Assembly (NCBI GenBank): GCA_946811185.2
Contig: OX328097.1
Span: 11,230,252-11,294,251 of the forward strand
Reading direction: 5' to 3'
DNA: 64,000 nt
Origin: Hippopus hippopus
Taxonomy: Eukaryota; Mollusca; Bivalvia; Cardiida; Cardiidae
Under the pieces are notes generated by a model that did not search any database, was not told the origin of the DNA, and was given only the letters and a program-made list of their open reading frames with translations. The position numbers and the translations under genes were made by a program. Below, one piece after another: positions 27,301 to 34,426 of the stretch (position 1 is its first letter; each line of letters starts with the position of its first letter).

Positions 27301-28519
27301 TCTGAGGCATAGCAGGCAAAAGCAATTTTGATATTGCACTTACTTGTTCTCATTTTTAGACTGAGGACGTATGTAGGATATTTTTTTGCACTTTGAGGGT
27401 TAACTGCTCTGTATAACGAGTGCTGTGCACAAAAACACATCAGACTGTTTTGAACAGAAACATTACATGGCTGGAAAAATGCTAAACAAAACAGCCTCTG
27501 TAGAGGATAGACCACATTTTCTTTGACTTTTTTTGCATATTTTGGGTAGACTTTCCATTGAAAGCATTTCCAGACGGCAAAGTAATTTACCTGAAAATAC
27601 TATTAATGGGATTTGTCTTTAACCCTTTACCATACAATGCAGACTTTTAATGACCCTGGGAAAGGGCCTTTTGAAAACATTGTGGGAAATGGAGAAAATT
27701 CTGGTAACCAGCATTTTCTCCTTTTCCCACAATGTTTTCTACCCGATCAAAGAAAATTTGCACCATTTAAGCCATACTGAAATTGCCATCTGCAAATGCT
27801 TTCAATTTGGACAAGGCTAAAATTTTGTCATCTGGTAAAGGGTTAAAAAACTCTTTGAGCAGGGGAAACAATTAATCAAAATGAACTAAGTTAAATGCAT
27901 GAATCCAAAACAAAACTGGGCTAGACAGGGAAATTGCTTGTTTAAGACATTTCTCCTGTAGCAACAATGTCTTTGAAATTGGCTATCTGCCAGACAAAAA
28001 AATCATCTAAAGGCTGTAATGTGTCGGAGTTTATATGTCTCTTCGAAAATCTCAGCAGAAAATACAAGTGAACACGTATGTATGAACTTTTTCTATATCT
28101 TTTTTTTTTTTCATTATTAGCTTTTTTGCCTTTCTGTAGACAAAGCAAATAATTATGACTCGGAAAAATATCTCGAATAATAATTTAATAATAATATAAA
28201 TATGATACACATACATGATTATCTTTGACAGCATCCTCTTTTTTCAGGAATGTGATGACATCTATAGTGTCTCTCTCAGTCTGTAACATCTGATTCTGCA
28301 GCGCATCATTTTCCAGCATGAGCTGCTTTGCATTTTCCCTGTAAGCATACAAAATCATTAACTCTTTACTAAGCGACAAAGTTTGAACGTACCTTGACTG
28401 AAAATATACTGCAATACAAAAACCCCACCTGCAGGTGATTTTTCCTTTTATCATAATGTTTATTTTATTACAATGATAGTTTTCTACCTTAATATCTACA
28501 AGTATGTTCTCTGTGAATG

Positions 28520-28563
<44 letters not shown>

Positions 28564-30662
28564 CCTAGTTACACCTTACCTATACTCTTTTTTCTGTGTT
28601 TCAGCAATATCAAGTCTTGCCTCCCATACTTTAGAATTAGCTGCTGCTATCTTTACAATGGACTCCTGCTTCTTTGCTTTCTTTTCTCCCTTCTTTCCCT
28701 TCCTGAAAGGATTCATAATTAGTGTCAAATGATAAGCCTTTCAAAGAAATATTTACATCTATATTCAAAATCTTTTCAATATACTTAAAAAGTCTGTTTT
28801 CCTTTTTCTCTAATGCTTGATTTTTCCTTTGCTGAATCTTGCGTTGCAGTATTGAGAATACTGTATGTGCATCTTCATCAACATCTTTTCAATCTAATTA
28901 ATTATAAATGCCTAGTGCCTAACATTTTCATTATGCAATAAATCTGGCCAAATTATTTATATGAATCTGGCTACCCTGATGAAGTTAAAAGGAATGACAA
29001 AGGCAGACACAGAAACAACATAAATACAATATCTAGGATTGGAAGGGGGGGACATCTTTAAATACAAGTTTGTGACATGACTGGACAGTTCTATGCTAAA
29101 CAAAAACAGGATAATAAGTACTTTGTATATCATGCAATATATGTTATATAATGGTCAACTGTACTTTAGCAGACACAAAAATACTGAGACACATAAATAC
29201 TTATAACTAAGTACTCGATTACTATTTGGGGGCTGCAACCCCCACACCCCTACTTATTTTCATGTTAAAGTCTTGTGTCAAATGGAGTTGGTAACAGATA
29301 ATGCTCAGACATAATTAACAACATAAATTGGCCAAAGTATGTCCCCTAAAGTGCATTCTACCCAAAAAATGGTTAGAAGCCAGTACCTTCTATCCGAAGG
29401 GGAACCCAAATGTTAATTTTTGATTGTTTATCACAATCAAAGAATTACATCGGGGCAAGCTTCCAAATCAGGGGTAACAAAGAACTTGCCTAAACAAGGC
29501 CCCATACACGACATATCCTGGACACACTGAAAATTGTGATACTAAGCTTCGGTGTTTATTAACTTAAGTTATAGGGGTAGGAATGAAATTCCACCTGGCT
29601 GTATGTGTTATTCAGTTATTGTCCTTCAAGTACACTTGACATATCAGATTTATTTTAAATATTCACAAAATTTATTCAGTGGGCATGGCACAGCCGACAC
29701 AAGGCAGCCATTTTGTCATGCAGGTATATTCCCAGAAAATCAGATTAAACAAATGTTTTAAAAATAGACTGACCTTTAATCTCCACCTCTAACATGGTCA
29801 TATGACACCCATTAACAGCAAAACATTGTGGAAATATGACAATTTTCAAATGTGGTTCTGTCTTGGAATAATTTGTAGTTTTTATGGGAAGGGGTCTTTG
29901 TCTAATAAAATTACCTTTCTGAATGAGCTTTTCCAAGTGGCTGATTTGCAGACTTAAACCATTTTTCTGCGATTTTTGCAAATGATAACAAAATCAACAA
30001 ATGGTATGACTTCACCAGCCTCGATTTCGATAAAGTATCATGTGACTTGTAAGAAAAAGAAAATGAACTTCGATGTACTGCGATTTTAGATGATTCGATG
30101 ATAAAACATTATGCCTAACAAAAAAATATATGTGTTTAGGGTTTCGGTCCGAGATGCTGTAGGTAGGATAGGTAGGGATTTTTTTTTTCCCAGAAACTTT
30201 TTACATGGACCATGTACTGAAATCACACCCGACAGATCTTTGTTTTTCAATCATAGCATAAAAAGTTTACGATCAGCAGCATTTTCTAGGTAGGGTAGGG
30301 AAACCCTACTCAGTAAACACTGTTGTTTTTTTTTTTGGCCTTATTTACGTGAACATTAAATTTTCAAAACATAATTATGTTTATTTCACACTTGAAATGG
30401 AGAGATATCAAACGTTGTGAATTTATTTTGTATGTTCTTCTGTGTAAAGTAGATTTTAGTGCTAGCACAATAACCTTTAATATGCCTTTACAGTAACATT
30501 CTTAAAATTCAAAGCTTACTGTAAAGCTTTAACCGTTCTTGCACCATTCAGTGACAGTTTTTCGTTTTTATCAGACGAATACAACACCAATGACATGAAA
30601 ATAAATACCTACCCCTTTTTTCCCTTTCCTCCCTTCTTCCCCTTTTTACCTTTCTTCGGCAT
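6216..30662 (-). CDS. BBOF1: BBOF1-like basal body-orientation factor (11 exons, complete)
   Basis: Coding exons, in gene order: 30662-30613, 28702-28580, 28338-28215, 25983-25774, 24816-24736, 24078-24008, 23640-23427, 22849-22578, 21459-21307, 8250-8059, 6339-6216. They sum to 1614 nt, giving 537 residues and a stop; every junction is GT/AG and keeps frame. The start is a lysine/glycine-rich tail (MPKKGKKGKK), followed by an almost unbroken coiled coil to about residue 400. Family-typical stretches are VWEARLDIAETQKKEYR (exon 2), LQQEANQKIAELAERAH (exon 6), NLDETTKSVYKENVRL (exon 7), YQEKMLAAHSGKGEYPKIRT (exon 9) and VDIRDLTWEQRERVLRYLF (exon 10). From memory these match BBOF1/CCDC176 (DUF4515), about 530 aa in human. 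The family acts at basal bodies and axonemes of motile cilia, aligning basal bodies in multiciliated cells and supporting sperm flagella. The assignment is by recognition, not a search. Confidence 0.9.
6440..6995. repeat. Tandem-unit repeat in BBOF1 intron 10
   Basis: About 170-bp units; GAGTTATAGAGCGGACACGA recurs near 6549, 6718 and 6888. The ends are ATGTCTCCCCCC and its inverse GGGGGGAGACAT, with an ACAGACGGACAG run before the right end. A reading frame here is an artefact of the repeat. Confidence 0.6.
7030..7145. mobile_element. Family A fragment
   Basis: Right half and hairpin only, joined directly to the tandem-unit repeat on its left. Confidence 0.6.
7800..7970. mobile_element. Family E foldback element, diverged
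   Basis: Inverted repeat centred on GGCTGAGACAGAATGTCTCAGCC, flanked by TTCACAAGCAG...ATTGGTGAATC. Related in plan to copies at 10765-10980, 19555-19768 and 63190-63377. Confidence 0.5.
8059..8250 (-). CDS. BBOF1: BBOF1 exon 10
   Basis: Residues 433-497. Encodes YDNGMVDIRDLTWEQRERVL, then a basic and polar segment. The leucine CT|A and lysine AA|T/N junction codons are consistent with exons 9 and 11. Acceptor CTACAG, donor GTAAGT. Confidence 0.87.
8344..8552. mobile_element. Family A element, first of a train
   Basis: TTAA 8340-8343 at the left; its right TTAA (8553-8556) is also the left TTAA of the next element. The hairpin arm is shortened. Confidence 0.75.
8557..8777. mobile_element. 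Family A element, second of a train
   Basis: Best preserved member of the train: CTCTTTACCA...GGTAAAGAG between TTAA 8553-8556 and 8778-8781. The hairpin is at 8665-8723. Confidence 0.8.
8782..8962. mobile_element. Family A element, third of a train (decayed)
   Basis: Starts at the shared TTAA 8778-8781 and ends CTAGTAAAGGC before ATAA. The inner sequence is family-like but the hairpin is lost. Confidence 0.5.
8967..9173. mobile_element. Family A element, fourth of a train
   Basis: CCCTTGACCA start and GGGAAAGGG end. The hairpin is imperfect (GGTAACCATCATT). Confidence 0.55.
9508..9728. mobile_element. Family A TTAA element
   Basis: TTAA 9504-9507 and 9729-9732; intact ends and hairpin, 221 bp. 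Confidence 0.8.
9757..9980. mobile_element. Family A element, decayed
   Basis: CCCTTTTACCA at the left and TGATAAAGAC-TTAA at the right; only the left hairpin arm remains. Confidence 0.55.
10140..10327. mobile_element. Family B element, right part
   Basis: Carries the family B segments CATGTCAAAGGATC, CTATAAGATGACTTGCTTGG and the end CCCCTTTTGTCAAAGCATGG, but lacks the central palindrome. Confidence 0.6.
10363..10520. mobile_element. Chimeric A/B element
   Basis: The left half is family A (TTAA 10359-10362, CCCTTTACCA, hairpin arm to about 10456). At ACCATACTACGC it switches to the end of family B (GACACGGGTCAATGC ... TTTTCACAGAGTATGG). Confidence 0.6.
10765..10980. mobile_element. Family E foldback element
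   Basis: Arms read AAATTTGAAAGTAACATGACT and its inverse, around the centre GGCTAAACTAAATGGTTTAGCC. Same plan as 19555-19768 and 63190-63377. Confidence 0.65.
11060..11268. mobile_element. Family C element
   Basis: Core inverted repeat at about 11168-11226 (TAGATCA...GCAC/GTGC...TGATCTA). The right end AAAGAG is followed by TTAA 11269-11272. Confidence 0.6.
11448..11800. mobile_element. Family B element
   Basis: Both ends present: ATGCTCTGGCAAAAGGGGGC at the left and its inverse (CGCTTTTCACAGAGCACG) at the right. A palindrome GGTCAGCCTGTGCATACTGC / GCAGGCTGACC lies at 11704-11738. Confidence 0.7.
12075..13382. repeat. Tandem-unit repeat with hairpin start
   Basis: Opens with AGGACCATGATGGTCCTA and CGCTCACCTGAG and closes at GGTGAGCTAA. 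It holds about 180-bp diverged units, each with GGGAAATAACTCA-like and GTTATGGTTCTTGTGCACT-like parts. Next come two about 130-bp units (AATAACTCCAGTTGTTCTGG) and an ACGGACGGACGAC run at 13312-13358. Same design as 1003-2239. Confidence 0.6.
13400..14055. other. Unassigned intronic sequence
   Basis: Within BBOF1 intron 9. I see no gene, transposon end or RNA structure here. Confidence 0.45.
14060..14247 (-). mobile_element. Family H element, inverted
   Basis: The minus strand reads AACAAGAGTGCCGCATGC...GGGTGCTGGATAGTG, then AAAAAGGGACAAAATT, matching 1290-1450. Confidence 0.5.
14630..14960. repeat. Degenerate internal repeats
   Basis: Two diverged units containing TCAATATGCA...ATGAGGGTCACAxGTCC (near 14702 and 14783), typical of a mollusc tandem-unit repeat. 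No coding potential. Confidence 0.35.
15442..15655. mobile_element. Family A element
   Basis: Left TTAA 15438-15441 with CTCTTTACTA; intact hairpin (15550-15605). The right end is lost at the junction with the next SINE. Confidence 0.7.
15660..15846 (-). repeat. tRNA-derived SINE, copy 1
   Basis: The minus strand has box A TAGCTCAGTTGTTAAAGTG and box B GGTTCGAATCC at tRNA-like spacing. Shares an about 185-bp body with 15968-16180 in the same orientation. Confidence 0.6.
15968..16180 (-). repeat. tRNA-derived SINE, copy 2
   Basis: Direct duplicate of 15660-15846 with an about 20-bp T-rich insertion between boxes A and B. It shares the tail TTAGGTATTGATTTTATA. Confidence 0.6.
16515..16575. 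mobile_element. Family C core hairpin
   Basis: GTGTAGATCAAAGATCAGA with its inverse and a short AT loop; the outer ends are decayed. Confidence 0.6.
16790..16862. mobile_element. Family C core hairpin, diverged
   Basis: The left arm AGATCAAGATCAGACTGCA is intact; the right arm carries several changes. Confidence 0.5.
16900..17115. mobile_element. Two decayed family A fragments in tandem
   Basis: Right half at 16900-16995, then an almost complete hairpin at about 17007-17068. Confidence 0.5.
17149..17333. mobile_element. Family C element
   Basis: Core hairpin 17224-17293; right flank CACTCTTAGCAGCCTAAGAG as in the full copy at 54115-54327. Confidence 0.6.
17489..17798 (+). mobile_element. 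Family H element
   Basis: AACAAGAGCACTGCATGTGG start, ACAGGGCTATGACAATGTC and AGCCAAGCTAAAAA end, matching 1290-1596 along its length. Confidence 0.55.
18117..18305. mobile_element. Family A element, left part
   Basis: TTAA 18113-18116, CTCTTTACCA and a perfect hairpin at 18222-18280. A matching right end (GGTAAAGAG) lies only at 18706-18714, so other sequence may have entered the element. Confidence 0.65.
18735..18962. repeat. Family F repeat, copy 1
   Basis: Two direct sub-units, each with CGGTAAATAT...CCAATCTCGGCAGCTT...GAGAGTTA. The same pair occurs in the opposite orientation at 60965-61182. Confidence 0.6.
19555..19768. mobile_element. Family E foldback element
   Basis: Outer ends GTATTCACAAACCATTCT and AATGGTTGGTGAATAT; centre GGCTGAACCATACGGTTTAGCC. 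Confidence 0.65.
20075..20145. mobile_element. Family C core hairpin
   Basis: ACAGTGTAGATCAAGATCAG at the left and GATCTGCACTGTCC at the right. The outer element probably runs 20044-20236 between TTAA motifs. Confidence 0.6.
20648..20861. mobile_element. Family A TTAA element
   Basis: TTAA 20644-20647 and 20862-20865; hairpin 20751-20808, with GGTAAAGG at the right end. Confidence 0.75.
20897..21145. mobile_element. Family B element
   Basis: Inverted ends ATGCTCTGTGAAAAGGGGGC and GCCCCCTTTTGCCAGATCAT. The central palindrome is reduced to one arm. Confidence 0.7.
21307..21459 (-). CDS. BBOF1: BBOF1 exon 9
   Basis: Residues 382-433. Holds AYQEKMLAAHSGKGEYPKIR and TFNKSETSTNSVFKDLEAAE, a family signature marking the end of the coiled-coil body. 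Donor GTAAGT. Followed by the 13-kb intron 9. Confidence 0.88.
21692..22175. mobile_element. Foldback element in BBOF1 intron 8
   Basis: The right portion (about 22022-22172) is a nearly perfect inverted repeat with about 72-bp arms centred on CGAGTGGCACAGCCACTCG. The left portion has related AAATATCGGTGAAATAT motifs. No coding capacity. Confidence 0.6.
22196..22411. mobile_element. Family A element, decayed, followed by a second fragment
   Basis: Right end CAGTAAAGAG-TTAA 22412-22415; diverged hairpin near 22255-22302. A second hairpin arm at 22451-22485 belongs to another partial copy. Confidence 0.55.
22578..22849 (-). CDS. BBOF1: BBOF1 exon 8
   Basis: Longest exon, residues 292-382, starting MQEKISTLEHSLSHMAREF. 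The coiled coil runs through LKTKEMNKVKRLAKQILDQR. Acceptor TTCCAG, donor GTGAGT; the last glutamine codon CA|A is completed by exon 9. Confidence 0.9.
23072..23295. mobile_element. Family B element, left-truncated
   Basis: Begins in the palindrome (AGGTCAGCCTG...CAGGCTGACATGG) and ends TTTTGCTAGAGTATGGCTCA. Lies in BBOF1 intron 7. Confidence 0.6.
23427..23640 (-). CDS. BBOF1: BBOF1 exon 7
   Basis: Residues 220-291. Begins NLDETTKSVYKENVRLSEAL and ends KSQLKE before a GTAGGG donor. The acceptor is CTTACAG. Continuous coiled coil. Confidence 0.9.
24008..24078 (-). CDS. BBOF1: BBOF1 exon 6
   Basis: Residues 197-219 plus two bases. Encodes MRLQQEANQKIAELAERAHT, one of the best conserved family blocks in my memory of BBOF1. 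Acceptor TTCTAG, donor GTAATA. The alanine codon GC|T is completed by exon 7. Confidence 0.86.
24490..24690. mobile_element. Family A element in BBOF1 intron 5
   Basis: Hairpin at about 24570-24630 with GGTAACCAGTATT; the outer ends are eroded. Confidence 0.6.
24736..24816 (-). CDS. BBOF1: BBOF1 exon 5
   Basis: 27 codons, residues 170-196, containing REHKATLSRMEQKFFEEK, a recognisable family segment. Acceptor TGTTTAG, donor GTAAAA, phase 0 at both ends. Too short to stand out as an open reading frame; found by continuity with its neighbours. Confidence 0.85.
24918..24976. mobile_element. Family C core hairpin in BBOF1 intron 4
   Basis: GTAGATCAAGATCAGACTGC with an inverse GCAGTCTGATT, then loss of the right arm. 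Confidence 0.55.
25774..25983 (-). CDS. BBOF1: BBOF1 exon 4
   Basis: Exactly 70 codons, phase 0 at both ends, residues 100-169. It starts LERLQQQIRDLKKEHRKEK and ends QMQKELDD. Acceptor TCTTAG, donor GTATAT. Highly charged coiled coil. Confidence 0.88.
26023..26943. mobile_element. TTAA-flanked 921-bp element in BBOF1 intron 3
   Basis: TTAA at 26019-26022 and 26944-26947. The terminal inverted repeats are GGACGTATATGACAAAT and CGACATATATGACAAAT (15 of 17 matching). An internal near-repeat of the start lies near 26426 (ACGGACAGATTTTTCTT). No transposase is readable, so it is non-autonomous. A decayed family A hairpin at 26597-26655 is nested inside. Confidence 0.7.
26945..27135. mobile_element. 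Family B fragment fused to family A fragment
   Basis: Starts like family B (AAAAGGGGATATAATGCATC ... CAAGGTCAGCCTAC) and passes at about 27015 into a family A hairpin (27024-27075) and right flank. A second A/B chimera. Confidence 0.5.
27237..27294. mobile_element. Family C core hairpin
   Basis: AGTGTAGATCATGATTAGAC and TTGATCTATACTGT arms around a diverged loop. Confidence 0.5.
27623..27842. mobile_element. Family A reference copy (piggyBac-like MITE)
   Basis: The clearest copy: TTAA at 27619-27622 and 27843-27846, 220 bp, ends CCCTTTACCA / TGGTAAAGGG. A near-perfect hairpin of about 60 bp lies at 27676-27736 around GGTAACC. TTAA target plus CCCTTT ends is the signature of piggyBac-type elements; no transposase is present. 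More than 30 copies or fragments occur in this window in both orientations, the hairpin usually better kept than the ends. Confidence 0.8.
28215..28338 (-). CDS. BBOF1: BBOF1 exon 3
   Basis: Encodes residues 58-99 (from ENAKQLMLENDALQ to EDAVKDNH), heptad-rich. Acceptor TTACAG, donor GTATGT, ending in phase 0. Intron 2 upstream is only 241 bp. Confidence 0.87.
28523..28560. repeat. (GA)19 microsatellite
   Basis: Perfect dinucleotide run of 38 bp, ending 19 bp from the exon 2 splice donor of BBOF1; on the transcript it is (UC)n. Confidence 0.9.
28580..28702 (-). CDS. BBOF1: BBOF1 exon 2
   Basis: Encodes residues 17-58: more of the basic tail, then the first coiled-coil block with the WEARL motif typical of DUF4515 proteins. 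The acceptor is CCTTTCAG and the donor GTAAGG. The arginine of EYR is split across intron 2 and restored by exon 3. Confidence 0.88.
28890..30600. other. BBOF1 intron 1, no recognisable element
   Basis: AT-rich. I see no exon, hairpin or repeat end I can name. A short duplicated phrase (GTAGGTAGGGTAGGG-like) occurs near 30161-30310. Confidence 0.4.
30613..30662 (-). CDS. BBOF1: BBOF1 exon 1
   Basis: Encodes residues 1-16 plus two bases of codon 17. The ATG is at 30662-30660 and begins a Lys/Gly-rich basic tail. The donor is GTAGGT directly after codon 17's second base; a donor 4 nt later would put TAG in frame, which fixes the choice. Intron 1 is 1.9 kb (28703-30612). Confidence 0.85.
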
Positions 30663-30731
30663 TTTCAAAATATGCTATGTTATTCAAACTTGGATTAACA
30701 AAACGTAAATTCAGCCGCCATCTTTGTTTAT

Positions 30732-30745
30732 TCTGCCATGACAAC
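30732..30745. promoter_or_regulatory. RFX X-box-like motif upstream of BBOF1
   Basis: The plus strand reads TCTGCCATGACAAC. It fits the X-box pattern GTHNYYATRRNAAC at 12 of 14 positions, with one perfect half-site (GTTGTC/GACAAC). It sits 70-83 bp upstream of the BBOF1 ATG, the usual range for RFX control of ciliary genes. The match is seen; the function is inferred. Confidence 0.5.
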
Positions 30746-30808
30746 AAGCTGTGCGTTTCGCTACAAGTACTTTTCGCACCCTCTTAAAATCGTATATGTG
30801 GTGCACAT

Positions 30809-30891
30809 TATTATTATTACTATTATTATTTTTAGTATTATCATCATTATTATCATCATCATCATCATCATAAATATTATTATTATTATTT
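30809..30891. repeat. (ATT/ATC)n microsatellite
   Basis: Imperfect trinucleotide run just upstream of the BBOF1 promoter region. Confidence 0.85.
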
Positions 30892-30949
30892 ACAGTTATT
30901 TCTAGTTCTTAAAAACATAAAGAGCATAGATCTATGTTAGTACTGATAA

Positions 30950-31530
30950 CTGTCCCCAAAGGCGACGTTACTTTCTGACTGGTCGCTTCTGGGTACAGAG
31001 ACGATCAAGACAAAGTCAGTTGAAAGCTCCGCACAGATTTTGTGCGCAAGTTTGAACTCTTATAATTGCGCAAATAGAGCACAAAACTAGGATTTAACCA
31101 TACCTGCTGCTTGCGTATTTATAACCCTTCGTTTGAAAAACACGCATTTTCAATTTAAACTCTGAACATAAGAGAAAACCGTGCATTTCATCTGTTACTC
31201 GAATTGTTTACGTGTCCGAAAACTCAAAAAATGGCCGCCACGCACGATAAATTTCGTCAGTGATTTTTCCCAGATTTGCATGTTACAAACGACTTCTACA
31301 AGCTCTTTATGTAATGAAGGGTTTAGTGATTTGTCTTTGGTCATGTTTGTTACTAAAAGTCGATATTTATTGCATTTCGCTGCAATACAGATTAAACAGA
31401 CGAAACAGAAAGTCAGTATATAGCGCTCTATCTCTGCTACCGGAAAATTTACGATGGACTTGAGACGGTACGGTGTTCAATAAATGTCCAAATATGAAAA
31501 AAATCAGGGTAGCGTCTCATTTTTGAGACT
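30950..31530. repeat. Dispersed repeat G, copy 2
   Basis: Same orientation and content as 3321-3892. Ends at TTTTTGAGACT. It lies about 290 bp upstream of the BBOF1 ATG, beyond the X-box. Confidence 0.75.
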
Positions 31531-31539
31531 AAGATCTAT

Positions 31540-33000
31540 GTTGGCATACATGTTGGCTTACAACTTGATATATTGTAGAGTCATTTGTCATAAATCATTT
31601 CAATAAAGCTCGAATTCCCATTTACTTACATGTAAGCCTATAATTTCCAAGTTCATTTCTAATTTTTGCGAGTTGTAAAAAAGAATTTAATGGTAATGAA
31701 AATGATACGAAACTAAACCTATTTAAATTGAAAGGAATGACATAGCCTATTCTTTCAGACGCGATATCCTATGTAGTGTTAATATGCTAGGAATCGCGGC
31801 AACTGTTTAATTGTGATCAACATTTTCGAAAAAACATTTTTGACAATATATTACCCCGATGTTGGTGTCGCCGAAACTGAACCGAAAAAATAACATCGCC
31901 AGGTTTCAGAAATTCAGTGAGCTACAGCTTTGATCGCGATTAGGCGAGGGACAATAATAACTCATTAAGTCATGAATGCTCTATGAAAAGGTGATTGAAT
32001 ACATCTGGAAAAAGTACCGACTCGGTCACCTCGGTTGAAACTTTTGCTCTAGGTATATTTTCAGCCTGTCAAAGGACCACGCTTCCTCAGGATTCAATCG
32101 ATGGTTTCGCACAGTTACCAGAACAGTAAAGATAACTGGACAAGTGCATGACTTCAGTGCCTCGATCACTTCAGTTAAATATGAGGCCCTGAAATTGCTT
32201 TTGTACAAATAATATAGTTCTATACCTTACCTTAGATGTCGCTTCCGTCATTTTCTTACAAATCTTTTGAATCCTAGTGTTCTCTCCAAAATTCGGTCTC
32301 AGTTTCATTTTCGGCATTGCTTTATGTTTTATACTACTTCTGTTGAGATATGTGTTTTCGAAACCACCTTACACCTGCACTCGAAGGTCTTTCATGGTTT
32401 TCTTCGAGTTGTTTTTCGCTATCACTTTTTCATTTCACCCAAAATTAGCTCAATTGTATTTTGGTCACAATTATAGGATGGTAATCTTAAAGACACTGTC
32501 TCTTTGACCGTAAAAACTCATCTACAACAATACTTTGGAGCTTGTTTAAGGAACTTAACCAGTTCATACAATTCACCCATCTTCATTTTATTATATGCCA
32601 TACAACATGATCTGAGCCAGCGTTTGACTGGGTTTCAGGAAAACATCTATGGATGGGCGTGGAAAAGAAAGTGTAAACAAGTGCGTGCAAGTCTCTGATA
32701 TTGAATCATTAAAATAAAACCCAAATAAAAAATGAGTTCAGGGCCTCAATATTTGAAGTTTTTGCTGTTAAAACAATTGACGACCACATAGACAGGTAAA
32801 CCCTTTGATCGGAATAGGTTCAACCCTCCCACCATTTTTAAGCTGTTTTGTTCATACATTTTAACATTGCATTGAATGCAAAAAATTCAAAGTAAGTTAT
32901 TAAAAATTCTGAAAATTTCACACAGAGTTGGTAAAAGTAATAGCATTAACTAAGCAAATTTTCAGTACAATAACTAAAGCACTTTTTAAGATATTTTAAA
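31540..33000. other. Spacer with one decayed family B element
   Basis: 31975-32130 has family B phrases (ATGCTCTATGAAAAGG, CTGTCAAAGGACCACG). The rest, to the edge of the DIRS element, shows no gene. The DIRS 3' terminal repeat could lie at about 32750-33026 but was not identified. Confidence 0.4.
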
Positions 33001-33026
33001 ATTCAGGGGTCCCTATGAACCTCAAA

Positions 33027-33800
33027 CTACCTATAACCGTCCTTGCTACTATCACTTTTGCATCGGCCATGACGCTTCCAACATCTATCTAGGACCTCTG
33101 AATTTGCTGCTAGTGTAGCTCCGCCTGATCTAAAAGAGTGCAAACCGAAATTTGTATGCGGAGAAATTTCTTTAAAACGCATTAAAACTTCTTTCCTAGC
33201 TCGTGTATAACTCAATGGCTTATTCTTGGATATTAATTTACATGTAGCTTTTGATCTAAACAAGGCCTAAATAAAAATACATCCATATCAGTCGTCTGCT
33301 CTGTCAGCTCTAGGTAACGCAACAGCATTGCGTAAGGACAAGCAACCGTACTACCCTTAGCAACCACTATTTCGTCACCCTGTCCGTATTGATCAGTTTT
33401 CCTTTTGTGAATCTTTAGTAAGAAATAATCGTCATAACAAATCAAGTCCTTACATCGCAGACTCTTGATCTCCTCATAACGTATGAAAGCAGAAAACCGT
33501 AACAAAATGATACAGAGATCTCTAATTATCAATGTCCCTTCAATCACCATATTTTTGGCACAACTCATACAATAAGTCTATTCCAACAGGCTCCTTGTTC
33601 ATCACTGGCCTTGAGAAATCACGCTTGGCCGAATGTAATAAGTTCTATACAAAACTATTGTCAGTGGGATCTGCCAGGTTTTTGATTGAATGCACCAGTT
33701 TAATACTGAACATTGTCGATGGTATTACCCTATATGAACATCCTTTGCTCATAAGCTCTGTCATGTACAGAGCCACCAAAACTATTGGAAGGGGTTTTCC
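33027..33800 (-). pseudogene. DIRS tyrosine recombinase remnant
   Basis: N-terminal part VALYMTELMSKGCSYRVIPS at about 33780, then RDLCIILLRFSAFIRYEEIK with the first catalytic Arg. KTDQYGQGDEIVVAKGS is the beta hairpin, and LHSFRSGGATLAANSEV with WKRHGRCKSDSSKDGY near the C-terminus gives the HxxR and His regions. Stops after SFV and YGD and a frame change near 33240 make it inactive. The last residues end at TAG 33027. The reverse-strand reading frame at 33532-33804 is only its shadow. Confidence 0.8.
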
Positions 33801-34111
33801 CTGATTCCTGGACGAAAGCAATTGTCACACCTTTGTTTAAAAAGGGTGGTAAGTCTTTGCCGTCTAACTATAGACCCGTTTATTTGTTAAGTAATTGCGG
33901 TAAAATTCTTGAAAGAATTATTTTCAAACATATGTATAATTTTCTTGTGAACAATGATCTTTTATACAAAACACTCTACAACTTGTCAACTTGTAGATAT
34001 ATACCACCATATATGCCAAGCCATTGATCGTGGCCAACTCTCTTGTATTGTTTTTTTGCGATATTTCCAAAGCATTTGACAGAGTGTGGCACAAAGGTCT
34101 TTTATTTAAAC
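33790..34111 (+). pseudogene. LINE reverse transcriptase, left piece
   Basis: Encodes FPDSWTKAIVTPLFKKGG, SNYRPVYLLSNCGKILERII, then after frame slips CDISKAFDRVWHKGLLFKLK. These are RT motifs of a Jockey/CR1-type non-LTR retrotransposon. The element starts inside the RT domain (5' truncation) and is split at 34112 by the THAP transposon. Confidence 0.8.
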
Positions 34112-34426
34112 TTAAAGGGCAAATCCTAAAATATTTTGACCAGACTGTTTTTTCCTTTAATCAGCCGCAAATGATGTCAGTTAAACATGTGTTCGTCATT
34201 TTTCATAAATACCACCCTGCAACATGCCATAAACCACGGCCGAATTGTCATGCTGATATACGGCCCTAAAAATGGTACATGGCTTACTTCCCCTGATTCG
34301 CTTATCTCCCGTGCATGTGTGACGTCATTGTCGAGTCACTCTATGTATACCGTCAGTAGACATAAAGTAGGAACGCGGATGATTGTATGCAGATATCCGA
34401 GTATTAACTGAGAATTCAGCCGAAAA

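Noticed and set aside
33532..33804. 90-codon plus-strand reading frame
   Set aside because: It is the antisense of the DIRS recombinase N-terminal part.
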